This document shows positions 27,562-35,044 of a stretch of 64,000 bases of DNA, piece by piece (the stretch's first letter is position 1; every line of letters begins with the position of its first letter). The position numbers were made by a program, and so were the translations under genes. This DNA comes from Aequorivita echinoideorum (GTDB taxonomy: Bacteria > Bacteroidota > Bacteroidia > Flavobacteriales > Flavobacteriaceae), in contig NZ_JAHCTB010000004.1 in NCBI RefSeq assembly GCF_018476645.1, forward strand, positions 248,001 to 312,000, given 5' to 3'. Below the pieces are notes generated by a model. It was not told where the DNA came from. It was given only the letters and a program-made list of their open reading frames with translations, and did no database searches.

Positions 27562-28203
27562 TTGAAAGACACTTTTACCCATCAAGGAATGCGAAAGAAA
27601 TTGGTTGAAACCTTGAAAACCAAAGGGATTACCGATAGAAATGTTTTGCAGGCCATCGGTAAAATTCCGAGGCATCTTTTTATGGATTCCGGTTTCGTGG
27701 ATCACGCGTACGTGGACAAAGCTTTTCCCATCGCGGCGGAGCAAACTATTTCCCAGCCGTACACTGTTGCCAGACAAACCGAGCTCTTGGAAGTAAAAAA
27801 AGGCGATAAAATTTTGGAAATAGGGACGGGCAGCGGCTACCAGGCCGCGGTATTGCTAGAGATGAATGCATTACTCTATACCATTGAACGCCAAAATGAA
27901 CTTTTTAAAAAAACACGACTTTTTCTCCCAAAATTAGGGTACAAGCCCAAACGGATGATTTTTGGTGATGGCTATATAGGTCTTGAGGATGAAGCGCCAT
28001 TTAATGGAATTATTGTTACTGCTGGTGCGCCTTTTGTACCCCAGCCGTTGCTGGCCCAATTAAAAATAGGAGGGAAGCTCGTAATTCCAGTTGGGGAAAA
28101 TGTGCAGGTTATGACAGTTTTCCACAGAAAATCCGAAACTGAATTTGAAAAAAAGGAATACGGTGAATTCAAGTTTGTGCCTTTGCTGGAAGACAAAAAT
28201 TAA
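27562..28203 (+). CDS. pcm: Protein-L-isoaspartate O-methyltransferase
   Basis: 213 aa SAM-dependent methyltransferase that repairs isoaspartyl residues in aged proteins. Diagnostic segments are IPRHLFM (about 34-40), the substrate-binding EQTISQPYTVARQTELL (about 60-76), SAM loop ILEIGTGSGYQAAVL (about 85-99), GDGYIGL and VTAGAPFVPQPLLAQLKIGGKLVIPVG, split here at VTAGAPFVPQP and LKIGGKLVIPVG. I use TTG 27562 (MKDTFTHQGMRKKLVETL); the next ATG (MRKKLVE) is nine codons on and also possible. It is divergent from the oxidoreductase and converges with DUF5686 with no gap. Confidence 0.95.
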   Translation: MKDTFTHQGMRKKLVETLKTKGITDRNVLQAIGKIPRHLFMDSGFVDHAYVDKAFPIAAEQTISQPYTVARQTELLEVKKGDKILEIGTGSGYQAAVLLEMNALLYTIERQNELFKKTRLFLPKLGYKPKRMIFGDGYIGLEDEAPFNGIIVTAGAPFVPQPLLAQLKIGGKLVIPVGENVQVMTVFHRKSETEFEKKEYGEFKFVPLLEDKN

Positions 28204-30684
28204 TTACCTATCGATAATATTTAAGAATTTAAGTCCAAAAATAAAGGCACCTTCATTTCCGCCTTCAAAAAAACTGCGAACGTAATCCAAACGGAGGAAA
28301 CGGAATTTCCCAATTCCAAGATTATCCAAGCCTAACGAAACTTCAGAATACGGCTTTCGGTTTTCGGTGCTCAAAAAATGTGCGCCCGCAACTAGATTCC
28401 AATTAAGTTGATTGATTCCGGGGATTTTTCCCAGAATAAATCCCCTGAAATCGTGTTCCAAATGCCCTTCAAAATAACTTTTATTGGTGCTCAATTGATA
28501 ATAAGGAAGCAAATTGAACACATTCGTATAATTTGGCGAAGTGCCCACACGGGTCTGATTTCCGTTGAAATGTTTATAATCGATGAACGAAATAGTTTCG
28601 GCATTTAAAAATGTCCCGCCTTTTAAGTTGTATACAAATTCACCCTTATTTCCCAAAGTTATTGATTGGTTCAGGCTCGCTTGAAATTGGGTATAATTAT
28701 AATCACTATTTGAGGATGCCGCGCCGTTTTCAACAATTATGTTAAGTTCTGGGTATTTTGAATCCTCAACAGTGAATTTCATATCAGGATTCGATGCGTA
28801 TTTCTGTGCAAAATTAATTCGGGCACGTAGGTAGGATTTTAGGATATTATGTTCCGTAATTACGGGATTGCTAAAATCATTAGGCGCCAGAGGATTATTG
28901 CTGGTATAGCTTACATCTGCATTTGGGATGGTTACATAATCTGAAGTGTTAAAAAGCGGCTGTCTATTTTCAAACCCTACGCGGCCGTAAAGGTGCAGGC
29001 CATTGAAAATTTCACGGCTATAACCAACCCTGCCGTAATTCAACTCGTAGAGTTTCATATAATTTCTTTCAAAAAATAATGTAGAAACCGTATTTATTAA
29101 AGGCGAAATAGGTTCAAGTGCATTGAACTGCGCTACTTGGCTACCCCCTGTAATGCTTATCCTTGATTTATTTGTCCAATTGAAATTGCGGACCAAAACC
29201 CCGGAAAATCGTAATCTACCTTCGGAAATTCCATAGTTGGCATTTAAGGCCGTGTAAAGTGTGTTGGTCTGGTTATCATCATACCACTTTAAAAAATTAA
29301 GCCCAGCCGAAGCATTCCAGCCTTGAACAGTATTAAAGTTTATTTTTGAAATAGGCCCTTCATAACTCACGCGCCATTTTTCAAAACTATTCTTGTAAGT
29401 ATACCCGGTAAGGGGATCCAAAATGCCAAATTTATTTGATTTGGCATCGAGGGAATCTAAGTACGTTTTGGAACTCCGCAGAATCTGGATGCTGTCTTTT
29501 TTCACATAATCCTTCAATTCTTCATTGGTTAAGGGCACAGGCCGAATGCCTTTCCAAAAAATACTGTCTTTTTTGTTCGCTTCGGAAGCGAAGGATATCA
29601 CTTCGTTCGTAAAACTTTTTCTGTTGAAATTGGGGGCAAAATTATAGTTGCTATAGACGGCAATAAACCGCGCATCGCCTTCCATCGCCATCAAACCAAA
29701 ACCAAAATCAATAGTTTGTGAAATTTTCACCCAAAAATCATTTGCACCGTCATATTTGTAATTCTGCTTAATCATTAAAGCACTCACAAATGGAATTTGT
29801 ATCGCCGCACCGGTAGTGGTGAGTTCAATACCGTATAGCTGCCAATCCTCTTCCACAATGTATATAAAACCTTTCCAGACGCGATCGTTGGGGCGTTTCG
29901 GGATAACTTCAATTTTATTTATGAGTTTGTTTCCTTCATAAAAAATCCCGTCCAACCTGTAATTGTAATAATAGAGAGCGTTGTTTGCGATAGGCGAAAC
30001 GAGTGCCGCATTTATTTCAACGGTATTTTCATAGAATGAAAATTCGGCACTTTGGGCACTGTTAAAACTGAAGCCGTTATCGTTTCCACTTACTTTGCTT
30101 GCGATAATCTTTTCGGTGAAATTATCTGGTTTTTGATAAGCTATTTCTGAAATTGTTTCAGAGAGATAAACAATTCCCGTCCGGGTTGAATCCAGTGCAC
30201 CATCAAAATCCCCAATTTCCTGCCCCAATATTTTTTCTGGCAAATCCTTCACGCGCCACAGACCCCGGGAGTAGAAATCTGCCGTAAATGCGCTGAGCCT
30301 TTCCAGATTTTCCTTTCGCTGTGCAATGGTTTCGCGGATGATGCGATATGCTGGGTCTTCGCCAGTAGTTACTACCACTTCTTCTAGGCTGGTGGATTCT
30401 TCAGTTAGTGAAACATTCAATATAAACGGAAAAGATTGAGGTTCAATACTCTTTGTAGTGGATTTATAGCCTAAAAATTGGAAGACGACTTCGTATTTTT
30501 TCTCTTCGGAAGCATTCAAAATATAATTGCCATCATCATTCGTGGTAGTACCGATGTAGCTATTTTGAAGATAAATATTTACGTACGGCAGCGGATTGCC
30601 CTTGGCATCCGTAACCTTGCCAACTATTTGCGCCGTAATGGAGGCAGAAATAAAAACGAAGAGCAGGCTAAAGGTAAAGCGCAT
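28204..30684 (-). CDS. DUF5686 / CarboxypepD_reg outer-membrane protein
   Basis: 826 aa. A signal peptide (about 1-18, ending ITAQ) is followed by a carboxypeptidase-regulatory-like beta-sandwich (about 19-95, VGKVTDAKGNPLPYVNIYLQ and FLGYKSTTKSIE) as in the N-terminus of TonB-dependent receptors. The remaining 700 residues are the DUF5686 region, rich in alternating amphipathic strands and ending in an aromatic-rich barrel-like pattern with terminal FGLKFLNIIDR, consistent with an outer-membrane beta-barrel. No TonB plug is visible. Function unknown; upstream of it at 10 nt is smpB. Confidence 0.85.
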   Translation of the reverse strand: MRFTFSLLFVFISASITAQIVGKVTDAKGNPLPYVNIYLQNSYIGTTTNDDGNYILNASEEKKYEVVFQFLGYKSTTKSIEPQSFPFILNVSLTEESTSLEEVVVTTGEDPAYRIIRETIAQRKENLERLSAFTADFYSRGLWRVKDLPEKILGQEIGDFDGALDSTRTGIVYLSETISEIAYQKPDNFTEKIIASKVSGNDNGFSFNSAQSAEFSFYENTVEINAALVSPIANNALYYYNYRLDGIFYEGNKLINKIEVIPKRPNDRVWKGFIYIVEEDWQLYGIELTTTGAAIQIPFVSALMIKQNYKYDGANDFWVKISQTIDFGFGLMAMEGDARFIAVYSNYNFAPNFNRKSFTNEVISFASEANKKDSIFWKGIRPVPLTNEELKDYVKKDSIQILRSSKTYLDSLDAKSNKFGILDPLTGYTYKNSFEKWRVSYEGPISKINFNTVQGWNASAGLNFLKWYDDNQTNTLYTALNANYGISEGRLRFSGVLVRNFNWTNKSRISITGGSQVAQFNALEPISPLINTVSTLFFERNYMKLYELNYGRVGYSREIFNGLHLYGRVGFENRQPLFNTSDYVTIPNADVSYTSNNPLAPNDFSNPVITEHNILKSYLRARINFAQKYASNPDMKFTVEDSKYPELNIIVENGAASSNSDYNYTQFQASLNQSITLGNKGEFVYNLKGGTFLNAETISFIDYKHFNGNQTRVGTSPNYTNVFNLLPYYQLSTNKSYFEGHLEHDFRGFILGKIPGINQLNWNLVAGAHFLSTENRKPYSEVSLGLDNLGIGKFRFLRLDYVRSFFEGGNEGAFIFGLKFLNIIDR

Positions 30685-30694
30685 CTGGAAAATT

Positions 30695-31159
30695 CTAATT
30701 GTTGAAGGCTTTTTTAATCCTACTAAGCTGTTTTTTATTGTCGCGATCCTTTATAGTTTCGCGCTTGTCATATTCTTTTTTACCGCGGCAAAGTGCTATA
30801 TCCAGCTTTGCAAGGCCTCGATCATTGGTAAACAACACCAGTGGAATGATGGTAAGCCCAGAGTTTTTCACTTCTTTTTCCAGTTTTTTTAATTCGCTTC
30901 TGTTCAGCAAAAGTTTTCGCTCACTTTTTGGGGCGTGGCTGTAATGCGTGGCGTGGCTATATTCCTGCACGGTCATATTAATGGCAAACAGCTCGCCATT
31001 GCTGAATTCGCAAAAACTTTCGGCAATGGAGGCTTTTCCTTCCCGAATTGCCTTTATCTCTGTACCACGCAGAACGATGCCAGCGGTGTAGGTATCGAGG
31101 ATTTCATATTCAAATTTCGCTTTGCGATTTTTAATCTTTATATTTTTCTGAATTGCCAT
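30695..31159 (-). CDS. smpB: SsrA-binding protein SmpB
   Basis: 154 aa. It delivers tmRNA to stalled ribosomes. Visible signatures are KIKNRKAKFEYEILDTYTAG (about 6-25), GIVLRGTEIKAIREGKASI (about 24-42), RKLLLNRSELKKLEKEV (about 84-100), and the C-terminal basic tail GKKEYDKRETIKDRDNKK with the codon-like helix. I start at ATG 31159 (MAIQKNIKIKN), supported by the -7 box 5 nt upstream; a longer in-frame ATG at 31189 lies beyond that promoter element. The tmRNA gene itself is not in this window. Confidence 0.96.
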   Translation of the reverse strand: MAIQKNIKIKNRKAKFEYEILDTYTAGIVLRGTEIKAIREGKASIAESFCEFSNGELFAINMTVQEYSHATHYSHAPKSERKLLLNRSELKKLEKEVKNSGLTIIPLVLFTNDRGLAKLDIALCRGKKEYDKRETIKDRDNKKQLSRIKKAFNN

Positions 31160-31164
31160 AGCTG

Positions 31165-31172
31165 CAAAGGTA
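31165..31172 (-). promoter_or_regulatory. -7 box TACCTTTG of smpB
   Basis: Minus-strand TAnnTTTG ending 5 nt before the smpB ATG at 31159. Predicts a transcript with almost no leader and decides the shorter start. Confidence 0.5.
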
Positions 31173-31207
31173 GAATGATTAATGAACAATGATTGATGAA
31201 TACAGAA

Positions 31208-31744
31208 TTATTCCACCGTGAGGATTTCAACATTTCTATCATTGCCGTTAATGGTTACTATAAACAGGGTTGAATTATCTGAATCATCCATATTTTCATA
31301 TTTTTCCTCACCAATCAATTGGTTGGCCAATTGCGGGATGGTATTGCTGTGGCCCACGATCAAGATGTTCTTCCCGCGGGTGTTGGCCAGAAATTTTTCA
31401 GAAAAAAGTCTTTCCGGCACATAAGTCTGTATGGTAATTTGCTTCTGTTGCGCAATGGTGGACACGGTCTGTTTGGTACGAATATATTTGGTGGCATAAA
31501 CGGCATCCAGTGGTATGGTTTCAAAATGCGTTGCCCAGCGCTTGGAGCGTTGCAAACCTTCAATGCTTAGATTGGGATCTTCATCGTAAGCGTTTGTACG
31601 TACTTTTTCGGCGTGTCTCATTAAATAATAGGTGGAAGTTTCTGGCTGCGTGGATTCTTCGGATTTATTGATTTCAGAAGTCTTTGTTTCAGAATTATTA
31701 CTGGAAATTGAAAATATGAGTAACAATAACAGCAGATTTTTCAT
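31208..31744 (-). CDS. Histidine phosphatase superfamily (SixA/phosphoglycerate mutase-like), exported
   Basis: 178 aa. An N-terminal hydrophobic signal (MKNLLLLLLIFSIS) is followed by a low-complexity Ser/Thr/Glu linker to about residue 40, then the branch-1 phosphatase core: YYLMRHAEK with the catalytic His (about 41-49), AVYATKYIRTKQT (about 83-95) and the second catalytic His in ILIVGHSNTIPQL (about 129-141). I start at ATG 31744 because it opens directly with the signal; an ATG seven codons upstream is in frame. Substrate unknown; it probably acts in the periplasm. Confidence 0.88.
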   Translation of the reverse strand: MKNLLLLLLIFSISSNNSETKTSEINKSEESTQPETSTYYLMRHAEKVRTNAYDEDPNLSIEGLQRSKRWATHFETIPLDAVYATKYIRTKQTVSTIAQQKQITIQTYVPERLFSEKFLANTRGKNILIVGHSNTIPQLANQLIGEEKYENMDDSDNSTLFIVTINGNDRNVEILTVE

Positions 31745-31848
31745 GATAAAATTTTTATGTAACACTATTTAAGAGAGTTTGGCAATTTTATAACTAAATA
31801 AATACATTCTTTAATATTTAATTACCACTTCTGCGGTACAGATTGCCT

Positions 31849-31856
31849 TATCTTTA
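31849..31856 (+). promoter_or_regulatory. Putative -7 box TATCTTTA of csbD
   Basis: One mismatch to TAnnTTTG, 38 nt upstream of the csbD start. No clear -33 element. Confidence 0.3.
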
Positions 31857-31894
31857 CTAAAGTAAACATTAAAAATAATTTAAAACAAAAAGCT

Positions 31895-32080
31895 ATGAAC
31901 GAAGATCAATTTAAAGGCAAATGGAACCAAGTAAAAGGTAAGATGAAACAAGCTTACGGAAACCTGACCGATGATGATTTAAAATATGCTGAAGGAAAAT
32001 CTGATGAATTACTTGGGCGCCTTCAGGAAAAAACTGGTAAAACCAAAGAAGAGTTAAAGAGCCAGATTGACAAGTGGTAA
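31895..32080 (+). CDS. CsbD family stress-response protein
   Basis: 61 aa, highly charged helical protein with the CsbD pattern [20 protein letters not shown] (about 6-25) and [20 protein letters not shown] (about 31-50). Family members are induced by general stress in Bacillus and many proteobacteria; the molecular function is not known. It is a single gene followed by a strong terminator. ATG 31895 is the only sensible start. Confidence 0.92.
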   Translation: MNEDQFKGKWNQVKGKMKQAYGNLTDDDLKYAEGKSDELLGRLQEKTGKTKEELKSQIDKW

Positions 32081-32118
32081 TTTTCCCTAAACTTTAATTA
32101 CCGCTTAATTTGAAGCCG

Positions 32119-32165
32119 GATCCGTCAAAATTTCACAAGTTGAAATCTTGACGGATCTTTTTTTT
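32119..32165 (+). terminator. Strong terminator after csbD
   Basis: Stem GATCCGTCAA-n-ATTTCA / TGAAAT-n-TTGACGGATC (16 pairs with one internal mismatch), a 5-nt loop, then eight T residues. Confidence 0.93.
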
Positions 32166-32247
32166 GTGGATACTATGAATGTTTCTCGATTCTTATTTTT
32201 TTTAAATTTAATTCTGTCGAAGAGTTTATAATCTAAAAATATATACC

Positions 32248-32730
32248 ATGGCAAACCTCAGTTATAATCTAATTCACGAGACGCTGGATGAAACCAGAAT
32301 GAGTACAATCTTTCAAAAACTTGAAGAAATTAAAGCGCTATTGCCACTGGGAACACTAACTCCCGAAGAACGAAAGCAATACCGTAGTCTAGACGTCCGC
32401 AACCATGCATTTGTGGAAGATGCAATAAGGGTTCAGAAAAATCTTGGTGAGAATCTGCTGCCTGCCGATTTAAAAAGTGATGCTATGGAAACAGATTTCC
32501 TATTGGGGAAACAAATAAAAAGTGTTCGTGAACGCGTTAAAAATATTGAGAATATCCTTGCGGATGTGGCGAGAATAGTAGATCACGAATCTTTTGGTAT
32601 GGCTTCAACTCAATATAAACTGTATAAAGTGGGCGCCAAGGTGGGAATTCCCAATGCGCGGACGGCAGTAGAAGAACTGCGGTGGCGTTTTGAGAATCAA
32701 GGAGGTAGGACCCTGGATATAATACCATAA
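32248..32730 (+). CDS. Hypothetical protein, 160 aa
   Basis: I do not recognise this protein. It has no signal peptide or membrane segment and appears mainly alpha-helical, with charged amphipathic helices (MSTIFQKLEEIKALL about 18-32; LGKQIKSVRERVKNIENILADV about 86-107 in two runs) and a glycine-containing C-terminal part (KVGAKVGIPNARTAVEEL about 128-145) ending GGRTLDIIP. A predicted soluble cytoplasmic protein. It is followed by the 21-bp-period dyad array and then the HTH regulator gene on the same strand, with 253 nt between the two coding regions. Nothing in the sequence shows a catalytic site. Confidence 0.7.
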   Translation: MANLSYNLIHETLDETRMSTIFQKLEEIKALLPLGTLTPEERKQYRSLDVRNHAFVEDAIRVQKNLGENLLPADLKSDAMETDFLLGKQIKSVRERVKNIENILADVARIVDHESFGMASTQYKLYKVGAKVGIPNARTAVEELRWRFENQGGRTLDIIP

Positions 32731-32764
32731 AATAAATTGCTTCTCTTGATATTTAGATATTTTA

Positions 32765-32955
32765 TGTAACCTTTTTACATACCGCTGTAACCATTTTACT
32801 TACTGCTGTAACTTTTTTACTTACAGCTGTATCCATTTTACTTACCGCTGTAACCTTTTTACTTACAGCTGTATCTTTTTTACTTACCGCTGTATCCATT
32901 TTACTTACATCTGTATCCATTTTACTTACCGCTGTATCTTTTTTGCTTACATTTG
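32765..32955. repeat. Nine-unit 21-bp direct repeat array with TAC-N4-GTA dyads, upstream of HTH gene
   Basis: Unit starts (TGTA or TGTG) fall exactly at 32765, 32786, 32807, 32828, 32849, 32870, 32891, 32912, 32933 and 32954. Each unit has TGTA(A/T)C at the left, TTTTACTTAC in the middle and a variable AGC/CGC/TGC/ATC end. Every junction reads TTAC-N-GC-TGTA or close to it; at 32822-32831 and 32864-32873 it is the perfect palindrome TACAGCTGTA. Eight junctions keep TAC-N4-GTA; the ninth is TACATTTGTG. There are no unique spacers, so this is not a CRISPR array. An operator array is the best explanation. Confidence 0.85.
32948..32955 (+). promoter_or_regulatory. -7 box TACATTTG of the HTH gene, inside the last repeat
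   Basis: Perfect TAnnTTTG, formed where the ninth dyad of the array deviates from the consensus. Predicted leader to ATG 32984 about 25 nt. Binding of a regulator to the array would be expected to affect this promoter. Confidence 0.6.
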
Positions 32956-32983
32956 TGATGTTAAAACTGAAAATTTTTAAAAA

Positions 32984-33331
32984 ATGGTGACCTCAATAAA
33001 AACAAAAGCCCCAGATGTAGGATCAATGTTGCAAATGCACTACAAAAAACACAAGATCAATAGGGCCGCACTGGCCAGAAAACTGAATCTGCACAGGGTA
33101 ACGGTAGCAAAATACGATCAAAGAAGTAGCCTACATGTGCGGGTATTGTGGGATGTAGCCATAGCGCTGGAACATAATTTTTTTGCGGACATCGCAGCCC
33201 AAATGCCAAAAGAATACGCTACCAATGTGCCCCAAAACAATGTTCAGGCCGAACGGATTGCGGCATTGGAGGCGGAGAACGCATTGTTGAAAAGTAAGGT
33301 GGAAACCCTTATGCAGGTGGTGGGGAAGTGA
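32984..33331 (+). CDS. Small helix-turn-helix DNA-binding protein with C-terminal coiled coil
   Basis: 115 aa. An N-terminal XRE-like helix-turn-helix is visible at about 16-60: MLQMHYKKHKINRAALARKL then NLHRVTVAKYDQRSSL, the second helix being the probable recognition helix. The C-terminus (about 88-113) is a leucine-zipper-like coiled coil, AERIAALEAENALLKSKVET, suggesting a dimer. The -7 box and the array of nine dyads directly upstream suggest autoregulation, but this is inference. The upstream 160-aa gene could be a partner. Similar small regulators occur in Bacteroidota; no specific name is known to me. Confidence 0.8.
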   Translation: MVTSIKTKAPDVGSMLQMHYKKHKINRAALARKLNLHRVTVAKYDQRSSLHVRVLWDVAIALEHNFFADIAAQMPKEYATNVPQNNVQAERIAALEAENALLKSKVETLMQVVGK

Positions 33332-33374
33332 GGAATAATTATATTTGGGGGAAAATTAAAAATTTAGTGAGTAT

Positions 33375-33389
33375 TTGTGCATAGCACAA
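33375..33389. promoter_or_regulatory. Palindrome TTGTGC-ATA-GCACAA
   Basis: A perfect 6-bp dyad with 3-nt centre between the HTH gene and the lipoprotein gene, embedded in a longer imperfect dyad (TATTTGTG / CACAAATA). Possible operator or short hairpin; no T tract. Confidence 0.4.
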
Positions 33390-33456
33390 TATCCACAAAT
33401 ATTTCAGGTACCGAAAATGTAGTCACGCCCATTGTAATTAATTTAAAAAACTGCAA

Positions 33457-33993
33457 ATGAAAAAAACAATTCTATTGTCATTTATATCATTTATTCTTTG
33501 TAGTTGCACATCAGAGAACTTTTATGAAACACAGCGATATTTCAATACCGATAAGGAATCATATAATGTTGGGGATGAATTTGAATTGACCATTTTTATC
33601 GCGCCTCAAAAAGATGAAAAAGAAATCCGACTATACGACAATTATAAGAATTTACAAATATCATTTTCTTTAATAAATAGTGAGAAAGGAATTCATAATG
33701 GTAGCTGGACTAAAAGATCAAATGAATTTTTAAATGACACATCAACGACAAAATTCAGAATCACTAAAAAAAAACCATTCAAAAAGTCCTTCACAGGAAT
33801 AATTTCTGAAACAGAAACAGAAATTATTATTGAAATACCTGAGTTGAATTTTAGTGACGGATTACCGAAATCTGAATTTGGTGCAAATAATAAGGTTCGA
33901 ATTCATGGACTGTGTGACCCAATTGATCCAGAAATTGGAGCATCAATAGAAGAATTTATCGAAGTAAAGGATATAGAAATTATAACAATATAA
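33457..33993 (+). CDS. Putative lipoprotein, 178 aa
   Basis: The N-terminus is a lipoprotein signal (MKKTILLSFISFILCSC) with the lipobox LCSC, followed by TSENFYETQ. The mature part (about 20-178) is probably an all-beta immunoglobulin-like fold: FNTDKESYNVGDEFELTIFI at about 30-49 resembles the start of a bacterial Ig-like or alpha-2-macroglobulin-type domain. No catalytic motif. The gene is visibly AT-rich compared with clpB or glyA, as is the next gene, hinting at an acquired segment. Function unknown. Confidence 0.7.
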   Translation: MKKTILLSFISFILCSCTSENFYETQRYFNTDKESYNVGDEFELTIFIAPQKDEKEIRLYDNYKNLQISFSLINSEKGIHNGSWTKRSNEFLNDTSTTKFRITKKKPFKKSFTGIISETETEIIIEIPELNFSDGLPKSEFGANNKVRIHGLCDPIDPEIGASIEEFIEVKDIEIITI

Positions 33994-34147
33994 AAATGCT
34001 TTTTAATAATGCATAAAGATTATGGTGGGCGAGCGGTCTACGGCACTTTTTTCGCTCCGCAGATAATTTTGATTTCTGAGAACAAGATGGCGTTTCGAAA
34101 GCGACAAAAATAGACACAAACCTTTATAATTAATTAAATACACAACT

Positions 34148-34723
34148 ATGAAACAAAATTTATTACTGACATTATTATTGATTTTTACAATTAATACGTA
34201 TTCTCAAGATTCAAAATTCAGTATTGAGGCTAATTACCCCATTACAATTGACAACAATTTTCTACAAGATGCATATGGTATAGTTGATATTGGGTTAAAG
34301 TATAGATTTGTGGAATTAAACCCGATAAAGATTGGAGTTAGTCTAAATGGTGGGGTTCTAATAGATAATTCAAATCAAAATAATTCTCCACAAGATTTTT
34401 TGGTGACTACGTATATTATTCAACCTAAAGTATTCGGAGAACTAAATCTTGAATCAATCGAAAAATTACATCCTTTTTTAGGTTTAGGATATACATTTAT
34501 GAACTATCAATTGTCAGGTTCAAATAACGGAATAGATGTTTCTGGTATATCTGAAAATTTGAGTGGATTTGGACTAAATTTAGGCGTTGCCTATGACATT
34601 AGTAACAAGATTTTTGTGCAAGTTCAATATGATTTCACCAAACTGAATATAAAAGATGGCCCAAATGAAAAATTCAACACAAATGTCAACTTACTGAAAA
34701 TTGGTATTGGACTTAAAATATAA
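34148..34723 (+). CDS. Putative outer-membrane beta-barrel protein, 191 aa
   Basis: A signal peptide (about 1-20, ending NTYSQ) is followed by alternating amphipathic strands: FSIEANYPITID, VDIGLKYRFVELNPIKIGVSLNGGVLID (in two runs), HPFLGLGYTFMNYQL, GFGLNLGVAYDISNKIFVQV and the terminal LLKIGIGLKI. This pattern is that of a small eight-stranded OmpA/OmpX-like or OMP_b-brl barrel. AT-rich, like the lipoprotein gene before it, and separated from it by a 154-nt gap in which I see nothing except a GC-richer stretch at about 34025-34070. Ligand unknown. Confidence 0.72.
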   Translation: MKQNLLLTLLLIFTINTYSQDSKFSIEANYPITIDNNFLQDAYGIVDIGLKYRFVELNPIKIGVSLNGGVLIDNSNQNNSPQDFLVTTYIIQPKVFGELNLESIEKLHPFLGLGYTFMNYQLSGSNNGIDVSGISENLSGFGLNLGVAYDISNKIFVQVQYDFTKLNIKDGPNEKFNTNVNLLKIGIGLKI

Positions 34724-34881
34724 ATAACTACCTAAATAGGGCAAGGCTATAACAATAAAAGATCAGGCTAAATGTATATACTTAAATTACTTTCTTTTAC
34801 ATTTATACTAAAAATTCAAATATAAAACTGGAGATGGCTGTTATGTGATACAATTTTAAATAAAAAGCATAATAAAATTTT

Positions 34882-34909
34882 AAAACCCCAAGCAAAAGCA
34901 AGGGGTTTT
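34882..34909. terminator. Bidirectional terminator between barrel gene and clpB
   Basis: Stem AAAACCCC / GGGGTTTT with a 12-nt loop, able to act in both directions. The 158 nt before it (34724-34881) contain no gene that I can see. Confidence 0.75.
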
Positions 34910-34916
34910 CTATTTT

Positions 34917-35044
34917 CCATCAACCATCAACCATCAACCATCAACCATCAACCATCAACCATCAACCATCAACCATCAACCATCAACCATCAACCATCAA
35001 CCATCAACCATCAACAATCAACCATCAACCATCAACCATCAACC
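34917..35044. repeat. Tandem 7-bp repeat (CCATCAA), about 18 units, overlapping the clpB 3' end
   Basis: Near-perfect heptamers, one unit being CAATCAA. On the minus strand the last codons of clpB (Leu-Val-Asp-Gly) and its TGA stop (35032-35034) are encoded by the tract itself. Confidence 0.95.

Noticed and set aside
32765-32955. CRISPR array
   Set aside because: The repeats are directly adjacent with no unique spacers, and no cas gene is nearby.
32757-32989. Open reading frames through the 21-bp array: plus strand (repeating Ala-Val-Thr/Ser-Ile/Phe-Leu-Leu-Thr) and minus strand (repeating Asp-Thr-Ala-Val-Ser-Lys-Met)
   Set aside because: The unit length is a multiple of 3 and contains no stop in several frames, so all stay open automatically. 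The plus frame has no ATG before its end and the minus frame has none before the repeats. The conserved dyad and the -7 box explain the array better.
33994-34147. Remnant gene in the GC-richer stretch between the lipoprotein and barrel genes
   Set aside because: No frame longer than a few codons shows similarity to anything recognisable; left as unassigned intergenic DNA.
34917-35044. CRISPR array or attachment site at the CCATCAA tract
   Set aside because: Pure 7-bp tandem repeat without spacers, integrase gene or flanking duplication.
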